Shown here: positions 6,263 to 12,230 of the stretch, in pieces
Numbering within the stretch: position 1 is the first letter of the stretch
How the letters are laid out: every line of letters starts with the position of its first letter
NCBI GenBank assembly: GCA_003543035.1
Contig: DPJL01000154.1
Coordinates: 1-13,718 of the forward strand
DNA: 13,718 nt
From: Micromonosporaceae bacterium
GTDB taxonomy: Bacteria; Actinomycetota; Actinomycetes; Mycobacteriales; Micromonosporaceae
Direction: 5' to 3'
Position numbers and translations under genes: made by a program
The notes under the pieces: model-generated
What the model saw: the letters and a program-made list of their open reading frames with translations, nothing else
What the model was told of the DNA's origin: nothing
Database searches by the model: none

Positions 6263-7153
6263 ATGAGATTTGGGCTGTTGGGGACCGGCTATTGGGCGCG
6301 GGAAGTGCATGCGACCGCGTTGGCATCGCACCCGGACGCGGACTTCGTCGGCGTCTGGGGACGCAATCCCGCCAAGGCCACCGAGTTCGCGGGCCTGTTC
6401 GGGATTCGCGCCTTCAACGACGTCGACCAATTGCTGGCTGAGGTGGACGCGGTCGCCATTGCCCTACCACCGGATGTGCAGGCCGAGCTGGCGCTGCGAG
6501 CCGCACGAGCTGGACGGCACCTGCTGTTGGACAAACCGCTCGCACTGACCGTCGAAGCCGCAGATGCGGTCGTGGCCGAGGTCGAGGCTCGCAAGCTAGC
6601 CTCGGTTCTCTTCTTTACCAACAGGTTCCAGCCCACCACAGTCCAAGCGCTGGCCGAGATCACCGCCACCGGCGGATGGCTCGGCGGGCAAGCCATCTTC
6701 TTCGGATCCATCTACGGCGAAGGCAATCCGTATGCGGAGTCGGCGTGGCGACACCAGCACGGCGGGTTGTGGGACATCGGACCGCATGCGTTGTCACTAC
6801 TGATTCCGGTGCTCGGCCCGGTTGTCGCAGTCTCCGCGACAACCGGCCCACGACAGACCACCTATGTAACGTTGCGCCACGAATCCGGTGCAGTGAGCAC
6901 GATGGCTCTCACCCTCGACTCCCCGCCCGCCGCCGCTCGCATGGAAACTCAAATCCACGGCGAGCCCGGCTGGGTGACCCTTCCCGGCTTCGACGGCGAC
7001 GCCGTCGCCTCCTTCAAGCAAGCCATCTCCCAGCTGATCGCCTCAGTCCCCACTGCCACGCATCCGCTGGATGTCCGATTCGGGCGCGACGTCGTCGCCA
7101 TCCTCGCCGCCGCCCAGACCTCCACGACCACCGGTGGGACCACCTCTCTTTGA
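6263..7153 (+). CDS. Gfo/Idh/MocA-family NAD(P)-dependent oxidoreductase
   Basis: A 296-residue cytoplasmic dehydrogenase. The Rossmann motif GLLGTGYWA (4-12) is at the extreme N-terminus, followed by VGVWGRNPAKATEFAGLFGI (29-48, dinucleotide-binding strand 2), LLLDKPLAL (87-95, the EKP-type motif with Lys91) and GGLWDIGPHALSLL (167-180), where Asp171 and His175 are the likely catalytic pair. Members oxidise or reduce sugars, inositols and similar polyols; the exact substrate is not predictable and the sequence is slightly shorter than the family average of about 330-370. I use ATG 6263 because it begins directly at the Rossmann strand; the frame is open much further upstream but that part is antisense to the thioesterase gene. 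A perfect hairpin follows the stop by one base. Confidence 0.9.
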   Translation: MRFGLLGTGYWAREVHATALASHPDADFVGVWGRNPAKATEFAGLFGIRAFNDVDQLLAEVDAVAIALPPDVQAELALRAARAGRHLLLDKPLALTVEAADAVVAEVEARKLASVLFFTNRFQPTTVQALAEITATGGWLGGQAIFFGSIYGEGNPYAESAWRHQHGGLWDIGPHALSLLIPVLGPVVAVSATTGPRQTTYVTLRHESGAVSTMALTLDSPPAAARMETQIHGEPGWVTLPGFDGDAVASFKQAISQLIASVPTATHPLDVRFGRDVVAILAAAQTSTTTGGTTSL

Positions 7154-7154
7154 G

Positions 7155-7198
7155 CTGCTCATCGAAAACGGTGAGTTGTCACCGTTTTCGATGAGCAG
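7155..7198. terminator. Perfect 20-bp stem hairpin with GTTG loop
   Basis: Arms 7155-7174 and 7179-7198 are exact reverse complements, with loop GTTG at 7175-7178. The hairpin begins one base after the oxidoreductase stop. There is no U-run after it (GTCTGAGCG follows), so it would be an I-shaped, U-tail-less terminator of the kind proposed in actinobacteria. The stem is less GC-rich than its surroundings. It could also be an operator, an mRNA-stabilising element or a mobile repeat. Confidence 0.6.
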
Positions 7199-7237
7199 GT
7201 CTGAGCGCTAACCCCGACTGGCGACTGCATCCACCAC

Positions 7238-7245
7238 GAAGGAGG
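7238..7245 (+). promoter_or_regulatory. Ribosome binding site of the methyltransferase
   Basis: GAAGGAGG, a near-perfect Shine-Dalgarno ending 10 nt before the GTG at 7256. It supports this start and contrasts with the SD-less genes around it. Confidence 0.75.
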
Positions 7246-7255
7246 CGCGATTGTC

Positions 7256-7927
7256 GTGGCCGACGATTCCAGTGCGGTGACAGCAGAGTACGCCGAGATC
7301 TTTCGCGCCAGCCGGCCGGAGAAAGACCTGGCCACGCAGGTAGGCGCAGTGTTGGCAGGTTTGCACCCGGACGCTGAGCCGGTGGTGGATCTGGGCGCTG
7401 GCACCGGAGTCGGGACGATCGGATTGGCCGGCGTCTTACCAGAGAGCAATGTGTTCGCGGTGGAGCGATCACGAGCTATGCGCTCGATTCTCCTGGCCCG
7501 GCTGGCTCTTCGTCCCGACCTCCATGAGCGTGTCACAGTGATCCCGCATGACGTCTTCGAGGCCGAGCTGCCAGATCGTTGGGGCGCAGCCATAGCGGTA
7601 CACCTTGTGTGCCAATTGGAACCCACCGAACGACGTCGCCTTTGGGCGCTGTTGGCGACTCGGTTGGACGAAAGCGGCGTCGCAGTCATAGACCAACACT
7701 TTGGCTTGGGCAGCACGGCGACAGTTGCGCAGCGGTTATCGGCTGAGGTGAGGATCGGAGAAAACACCTATCAGCGGTGGTTTGAGTCCGAGCCGATCGA
7801 CCCTTGTGAGGGCGCGCATTCGAAACACCTACCGAGTCGTGCGCAATGGCCAGGTCGTCGACGAGTCGGTGTCCGAAAGCGTCCTCTGGGTCGCGCAGAC
7901 ACAGGTGGTGCTCGCGGAAATTGCTGA
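7256..7927 (+). CDS. Class I SAM-dependent methyltransferase, apparently frameshifted near its 3' end
   Basis: The frame read from GTG 7256 gives 223 residues. Motif I is VVDLGAGTGVGTIGLA (43-58) with the glycine-rich SAM loop; FAVERS (67-72) ends in the acidic residue expected to bind the ribose, and VIPHDVFEAELP (95-106) is the motif II region. Substrate unknown. Up to residue about 182 (WFESEPID) it looks like an ordinary methyltransferase; afterwards the frame turns into an arginine-rich, unlikely sequence ending in GGARGNC. The expected C-terminal strands are found in the next frame. Removing one C from CCC at 7801-7803 would restore a 242-residue protein ending at 7985. It may be a pseudogene, a sequencing indel or, less likely, a programmed shift. 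Confidence 0.75.
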   Translation: MADDSSAVTAEYAEIFRASRPEKDLATQVGAVLAGLHPDAEPVVDLGAGTGVGTIGLAGVLPESNVFAVERSRAMRSILLARLALRPDLHERVTVIPHDVFEAELPDRWGAAIAVHLVCQLEPTERRRLWALLATRLDESGVAVIDQHFGLGSTATVAQRLSAEVRIGENTYQRWFESEPIDPCEGAHSKHLPSRAQWPGRRRVGVRKRPLGRADTGGARGNC

Positions 7928-7985
7928 CGCCGGGCTGAAGGTCGCGCCGATTGGCGACCGCTTTTATGCATTGGAGCGGAGTTGA
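7803..7985 (+). pseudogene. C-terminal part of the methyltransferase in the +1 frame
   Basis: This frame encodes RIRNTYRVVRNGQVVDE and then SVLWVAQTQVVLAEIADAGL and a final FYALERS, a pattern typical of the last beta strands of small class I methyltransferases (charged turn, V-x-D-E, W-V, helix, AGL). It has no start or ribosome binding site of its own and joins the upstream frame smoothly if one C in CCC at 7801-7803 is skipped. It ends 13 nt before the SPFH start. Confidence 0.65.
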
Positions 7986-7991
7986 TACTCT
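7983..7991 (+). promoter_or_regulatory. Extended -10 promoter of the SPFH gene (leaderless)
   Basis: TGATACTCT, identical over nine bases to the cupin promoter element, with TACTCT at 7986-7991 and 7 nt to the ATG at 7999. No Shine-Dalgarno precedes this ATG. The element begins inside the end of the methyltransferase C-terminal frame. Confidence 0.5.
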
Positions 7992-7998
7992 GCGCGGC

Positions 7999-9204
7999 AT
8001 GTCGTCGAGCGATCAGAGCAATGCATATCTCAATCGGGTGGTTGCGCAGCAGGCGGCGCTTGAGGAGGATCTCCGGCCGGCTCCGAAGATGTCGCCGCAG
8101 CAGAAGCGGGCCAAGGCTGCCGGCGATGGAAAGCCGGCCGAGGCGAATGCGGTGGACGTCAGGATCACCGGCTTCGGCCGGTGGAAGACTGTTCTGGTAC
8201 CCCCAAATGCTTTTGTGGTGCATACAAGACGGGGCCGCAGCGAGCCTGTCCACATTGGACTAGGGATCTCCTTTCGCTACAACCCTTTGAAGGATTCCTA
8301 TCTGGTGGTACCAGGCACCATGCAGACGATTCTGCTGAATGCCTACTGCATCTGCCGTGAGTTGCAAGGTGTTGTCGTGCAGGCATATGTGCAATGGATC
8401 GTGCAGGACATCGCCACCGCATATCGCAAACTCGACTTCGGTGACATGAGCGATCCGATGCGTCTGGTCAACCTCCAGCTCAAAGAGCAGGCTGAAGCGG
8501 CCATCAAGGACAAGGTCGCGACGATGAGCGTGCACGAAGTGCTAAGCGACAAGCAGCCGATCATCGAGGAGCTCACAGCGCGGCTGCGCGATGTCGCCGA
8601 AGGTGGCCTCGGACTCCGGATCGTCACAGTGCAGATCAAAGAGGCGATTGTCAGCTCCACCAAGCTTTGGGAGAACCTGCAGAAGCCCTATCGCGCGGAG
8701 CAGAACCAGATCGCGAGGCTGGCCGAGCTGAGCGCGGACGAAATCATCGCCGTGAGGCAGTCGCAGAACGAGCTGAAGCGAGGCGAGCGCGAGCAGGAGG
8801 ACGCGCGAAAGCTTGCCACCCAACGCGACGAGACCAAGGGCCACGCGATCCGGCTGGAGCAGGAGCGGCACGAGCAGGAAGTCGAGATTGGACGGTTGCG
8901 GCTCGAGCTCGAACACATGCTGCAGCAACTGAAACTCGAGTACGAGCTGGGCACAGCGACCTCGCGAGCGCAGAACGACAACTCCATTAAGCTGCTGGAG
9001 ATCGAGCGCTCACGACTGCGTCAGGAAATCAGCAACGAGCAGACTCCGGCCGCCATCCAAGCTCGGCTGATCGGCTACCTGCCCGAGATCGTGTCCAAGC
9101 TGCCGAAGCCGAATGAGTTGAAGTCGGTCAACTTCGGCGGCGACACCGCATCGTTGCCGGGCGTGATCGCCCAACTGAAAGCGGTCGTGGAAGCCTTGCG
9201 CTAG
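7999..9204 (+). CDS. Soluble SPFH/band-7 (flotillin-like) coiled-coil protein
   Basis: A 401-residue protein. Residues 1-50 are a polar, lysine- and alanine-containing N-terminal region without a hydrophobic segment. The SPFH-like domain runs from about 60 to 225 (VLVPPNAFVVHTRRGR, YLVVPGTMQTILLNAY, then VVVQAYVQWIVQD and the helical part before VTVQIKEAIVSS). A long charged coiled coil occupies about 230-345, and a small C-terminal domain (348-401, LPEIVSKLPKPNELKSVNFGGD) recalls flotillin tails. SPFH proteins usually form ring-like cages on membranes and organise membrane microdomains or proteases. Here no membrane helix or hairpin is visible and no NfeD partner adjoins, so it may be cytosolic or bind membranes peripherally. 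I start at ATG 7999 because of the promoter spacing; the in-frame upstream start overlaps the methyltransferase. The stop forms CTAG with the stop of cysN. Confidence 0.8.
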   Translation: MSSSDQSNAYLNRVVAQQAALEEDLRPAPKMSPQQKRAKAAGDGKPAEANAVDVRITGFGRWKTVLVPPNAFVVHTRRGRSEPVHIGLGISFRYNPLKDSYLVVPGTMQTILLNAYCICRELQGVVVQAYVQWIVQDIATAYRKLDFGDMSDPMRLVNLQLKEQAEAAIKDKVATMSVHEVLSDKQPIIEELTARLRDVAEGGLGLRIVTVQIKEAIVSSTKLWENLQKPYRAEQNQIARLAELSADEIIAVRQSQNELKRGEREQEDARKLATQRDETKGHAIRLEQERHEQEVEIGRLRLELEHMLQQLKLEYELGTATSRAQNDNSIKLLEIERSRLRQEISNEQTPAAIQARLIGYLPEIVSKLPKPNELKSVNFGGDTASLPGVIAQLKAVVEALR

Positions 9205-10460
9205 ACGGCTTCCACAATCATCCCGGCGCCGACCGTACGGTTGGAGGTCTCATCGATAATGATGAAACCGCCAGTCGTGCGGTTGCGCCTGTACTCGTCT
9301 GCAAGCAGCGGCACCGTAGTGCGAAGCCGCACCCGCCCGATCTCGTTGAGCGCCAGCGAATCGGCGGTCTCATCGCGGTGTAGCGAGTTGACATCGAGCC
9401 GGTAGTGCAGCTGACGCACGATCGCGCGAGCATTGCGGGTGGTGTGCTTCACCGAATACTTGGCACCCACCTGCAACGGTTTGGTCTCGTCCATCCAGCA
9501 GACCAGCGCCTCGACATCCTGCGCCACAGCCGGGGTGTTGTTGGGACGGCAGATCATGTCGCCACGCGAAATATCGATCTCGTCGGCCAACCGAACTGTC
9601 ACCGACATCGGCGGGAACGCCTCGTTGACCGGCCCGTCCGCGGTTTCGATAGAGCTGATCTTCGTGGTGAATCCGCTCGGCAGCACCAGCACGTCATCGC
9701 CGGCCTTCAGCACACCTGAGGCCACCTGACCCGCATAGCCGCGATAGTCGGTGACCGTCGTCGATTGTGGACGGACGACATACTGCACCGGGAACCGCAC
9801 GTCGACGAGGTTGCGGTCGGAGGCGATGTGCACGTGCTCGAGGTGGTGCAGCAGGGAGGGGCCTTGGTACCAGGGCATGTTCGGGGACCTGCTGACGATG
9901 TTGTCGCCCTTGAGCGCCGAAATCGGGATGATCGACAGATCGGTGATCTCGAGCTTCGCCGCGAAATCGGTGAACTCTTCGACGATCTTCTCGTAGACGG
10001 CCTGATCCCAATCCACGAGGTCCATCTTGTTCACGCACAGGACAAGGTGCGGCACCCGCAGCAACGAGCAGAGGAAGGCATGCCGGCGGGACTGCTCGAC
10101 GATTCCCTTTCGAGCATCGACGAGTACCAGGGCCAAGTCGGCCGTGGACGCCCCAGTCACCATGTTCCGGGTGTATTGGATGTGCCCTGGCGTGTCCGCG
10201 ATGATGAATTTGCGCCGGGGCGTAGCGAAGTAACGGTAGGCGACATCGATCGTGATGCCCTGCTCCCGCTCGGCGCGCAGCCCGTCAGTGAGCAGAGCGA
10301 GGTTGGTGTATTCGTCGCCACGCGCCGCGCTCACCGCTTCCACCGCCTCCAACTGGTCGGTGAAAAGCGATTTGGTGTCGTAGAGCAGCCGACCGATCAA
10401 TGTGGACTTTCCGTCGTCCACACTCCCGGCGGTCGCAAAGCGGAGAAGATCGATGCTCAT
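9201..10460 (-). CDS. cysN: Sulfate adenylyltransferase subunit 1 (GTPase subunit), without APS kinase domain
   Basis: The regulatory GTPase of ATP sulfurylase; GTP hydrolysis drives formation of adenosine 5'-phosphosulfate (APS) from sulfate and ATP by CysD. All G motifs are present: GSVDDGKST (12-20), the switch REQGIT (65-70), DTPGH (89-93) and NKMD (144-147), followed by the elongation-factor-like domains 2 and 3 to residue 419. Unlike mycobacterial CysNC there is no C-terminal CysC (APS kinase) domain, so PAPS synthesis, if it occurs, needs a separate kinase. The ATG overlaps the cysD stop by one base (TAATG), so the two subunits are translationally coupled. The stop shares CTAG with the convergent SPFH gene. 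Confidence 0.96.
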   Translation of the reverse strand: MSIDLLRFATAGSVDDGKSTLIGRLLYDTKSLFTDQLEAVEAVSAARGDEYTNLALLTDGLRAEREQGITIDVAYRYFATPRRKFIIADTPGHIQYTRNMVTGASTADLALVLVDARKGIVEQSRRHAFLCSLLRVPHLVLCVNKMDLVDWDQAVYEKIVEEFTDFAAKLEITDLSIIPISALKGDNIVSRSPNMPWYQGPSLLHHLEHVHIASDRNLVDVRFPVQYVVRPQSTTVTDYRGYAGQVASGVLKAGDDVLVLPSGFTTKISSIETADGPVNEAFPPMSVTVRLADEIDISRGDMICRPNNTPAVAQDVEALVCWMDETKPLQVGAKYSVKHTTRNARAIVRQLHYRLDVNSLHRDETADSLALNEIGRVRLRTTVPLLADEYRRNRTTGGFIIIDETSNRTVGAGMIVEAV

Positions 10461-11395
10461 TAGAAGTAGCCTTCCCGCTTGCGGTCTTCCATAGCCGCTT
10501 CGCTCACCTTGTCGTCACCCCGTGTTGCGCCACGCTCGGTGATCCGAGTCGCGGCAACCTCTTCGATCACCTTGGCCACTGTGTCCGCTTCGGAGCTGAC
10601 TGCCGCGGTACACGTCGCATCGCCGACGGTGCGGTAACGCACTCGCTGCTTGGTGACCGTCTCACCGGCTTTGGGGGTGATGAACTCGCCCACCGCGAAG
10701 AGCATGCCCTCGCGTTCGACCACGTCACGGTCGTGCGCGTAGTAGATCGACGGCAGCGGGATCTGGTCGCGCTCGATGTAGTGCCAGATGTCGAGCTCGG
10801 TCCAATTCGACAGGGGGAAGACCCGGATCGACTCGCTGGGGTGGTGCCGCCCGTTGTAGAGCGACCACAGCTCCGGCCGCTGGTTCTTGGGATCCCACTG
10901 ACCGAACTCGTCGCGGAAGCTGAACATGCGCTCCTTGGCGCGGGCCTTCTCCTCATCCCGCCGGGCGCCTCCGAAGAGGGCGTCGAAGCGGTACTTCTCC
11001 ACCGCATCCAGCAGCACCGGGGTCTGGATCCGGTTGCGGGAGCCACCAGCGGGCTCGGTCACCAGGCCGCGCTCGAGAGCCTCCGGGACGCTGGCCACGA
11101 TCAACTGAATGCCCAGCTCGGCTATCCGCTCGTCGCGGTACGCCAGGACCTCGGGAAAGTTGTGGCCGGTGTCCACGTGCATCAGCGGGAAAGGAATCCG
11201 CCCGGGGGCGAAGGCCTTCTCGGCCAGCCGGAGCATGACGATGGAGTCCTTGCCGCCGGAGAAGAGCAGCACTGGGCGCTCCAACTCCGCCACGACCTCA
11301 CGCATAACGAAGATGCTCTCGGCTTCAAGAGCATCTAGGTGCGAGACTCGGTACGCGGCTGGAACCGTGGTCTCGCGGCCTTCGGCCGGCGGCAT
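10460..11395 (-). CDS. cysD: Sulfate adenylyltransferase subunit 2 (catalytic subunit)
   Basis: Makes APS and pyrophosphate from sulfate and ATP, in complex with CysN. The PP-loop motif SGGKDS is at 46-51; HVDTGHNFPEV, FGGARRDEEKARAKER, FSFRDEFGQWDPKNQRPELW, RVFPLSNWTELDIW and the C-terminal KREGYF are all as in E. coli CysD. Length (311) is close to the family's roughly 300; the extra N-terminal residues before VSHLDALEAES are variable. The ATG at 11395 is supported by AGGAAAGG 9 nt upstream. A good promoter lies in the gap to cysQ, so cysDN can be transcribed independently of the upstream glycan/cysQ genes. Confidence 0.96.
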   Translation of the reverse strand: MPPAEGRETTVPAAYRVSHLDALEAESIFVMREVVAELERPVLLFSGGKDSIVMLRLAEKAFAPGRIPFPLMHVDTGHNFPEVLAYRDERIAELGIQLIVASVPEALERGLVTEPAGGSRNRIQTPVLLDAVEKYRFDALFGGARRDEEKARAKERMFSFRDEFGQWDPKNQRPELWSLYNGRHHPSESIRVFPLSNWTELDIWHYIERDQIPLPSIYYAHDRDVVEREGMLFAVGEFITPKAGETVTKQRVRYRTVGDATCTAAVSSEADTVAKVIEEVAATRITERGATRGDDKVSEAAMEDRKREGYF

Positions 11396-11404
11396 AATTG
11401 CAGA

Positions 11405-11412
11405 CCTTTCCT
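11405..11412 (-). promoter_or_regulatory. Ribosome binding site of cysD
   Basis: AGGAAAGG on the minus strand, 9 nt before the ATG at 11395. It fixes the cysD start. Confidence 0.65.
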
Positions 11413-11431
11413 AGTTGTTTACTGGGGAATT

Positions 11432-11460
11432 AACCTAACGCGTGAGCTGTCCCGGATCAA
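11432..11460 (-). promoter_or_regulatory. Promoter of cysD-cysN
   Basis: On the minus strand TTGATC (11455-11460), a 17-nt spacer, then TAGGTT (11432-11437). The -35 overlaps the cysQ stop codon. The transcription start would be near 11425, giving a leader of about 30 nt that contains the ribosome binding site. No riboswitch-sized leader is present. Confidence 0.55.
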
Positions 11461-12230
11461 CAGTGCTGTGACAGGACTGACAGCAGTCGTGTCGCCAGAT
11501 CCGCCCGACAGACGACCAGGTCAGGAAGCGAAATGTCGGCCTGGTTGTACTTCAGCGGGCTGCCATCGATACGAGACGCGTGCAGGCCTGTGGCCAGGGC
11601 CACTGCCACGGGTGCGGCCGAATCCCACTCGTACTGCCCTCCCGCGTGGATGTAGGCGTCGACCTCGCCCGTGACGACTGCCGCGATCTTCGCGCCGGCC
11701 GAGCCCATCGGGACCAGCACCGCACCTTCCGCGGTGGCCAGCTCGGGCAGGAAGGCGGGTGGGCGGGTCCGGCTGGTCGCGATCCGGATCGGGCCACCTG
11801 CGGCCACAGACGGGTGCAGCGGAGGATATGACGGCCGTGGATCGGTCGCGAGCACGCGATGGGCTGCCGGCAACGCGATCGCCCCGGCTACCAGCGACTC
11901 AGTCTGAGCACTCCAAAGAGCGACATGCACCGCCCAGTCGACACGGCCCGGCTCGCCGAACTCGCGGGTGCCGTCGAGAGGATCCACGATCCAGACCCGC
12001 TCGGCGGTCAGCCGCGCGGGATCATCCAACACACCCTCCTCGGAGAGAACGGCATCAGCCGTCCGCCACCTGGAGAGCTCGGCGATCAGCATTTCGTGGG
12101 CCTGCTTGTCGCCCGCCTGACGCAGCGCTGCCGGATCATCGAAGCCCATGTCATCGCGCAGCTTCATCAGCAGTCCGCCGACTTGACTGGCCAGCCATGC
12201 GGCGAATGCGCCATCTGAGGCAGGTGGCAT
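11457..12230 (-). CDS. cysQ: 3'(2'),5'-bisphosphate nucleotidase (PAP phosphatase), inositol monophosphatase family
   Basis: Converts 3'-phosphoadenosine 5'-phosphate (PAP), the by-product of PAPS-using enzymes, to AMP. The 257 residues carry the Mg2+/Li+-sensitive phosphatase motifs: SEE (63-65), WIVDPLDGTREF (80-91) and YEWDSAAP (200-207). The flow (GDKQAHEMLIAELSRW, IGS-like MGSAGAK, LKYNQADISLPDLVVCRADL) resembles what I recall of M. tuberculosis CysQ. I use ATG 12230, which overlaps the stop of the upstream glycosylphosphotransferase as TGATG; the frame is open 49 codons further, but that part is glycine/histidine-rich, unlike the family, and lies inside the other gene. The 61-bp gap after it contains the cysDN promoter. 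Some relatives also act on fructose 1,6-bisphosphate or inositol phosphates. Confidence 0.93.
   Translation of the reverse strand: MPPASDGAFAAWLASQVGGLLMKLRDDMGFDDPAALRQAGDKQAHEMLIAELSRWRTADAVLSEEGVLDDPARLTAERVWIVDPLDGTREFGEPGRVDWAVHVALWSAQTESLVAGAIALPAAHRVLATDPRPSYPPLHPSVAAGGPIRIATSRTRPPAFLPELATAEGAVLVPMGSAGAKIAAVVTGEVDAYIHAGGQYEWDSAAPVAVALATGLHASRIDGSPLKYNQADISLPDLVVCRADLATRLLSVLSQHC

Noticed and set aside
6818..6846. 11-bp inverted repeat (6818-6828 and 6836-6846) with a 7-nt loop
   Set aside because: It sits in the middle of the oxidoreductase coding region (GPVVAVSATTGP) where Val/Ala/Thr codons in GC-rich DNA easily form stems; no regulatory role can be argued.
6981..7008. GC-rich palindromic stretch around GACGGCGACGCCGTC
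   Set aside because: Explained by the encoded Asp-Gly-Asp-Ala-Val codons in a GC-rich gene.
9765..11338. Two long plus-strand open frames (9765-10463 and 10400-11338) opposite cysN and cysD
   Set aside because: They are antisense to unmistakable cysN and cysD, show no recognisable domain and have the composition of GC-rich shadow frames.
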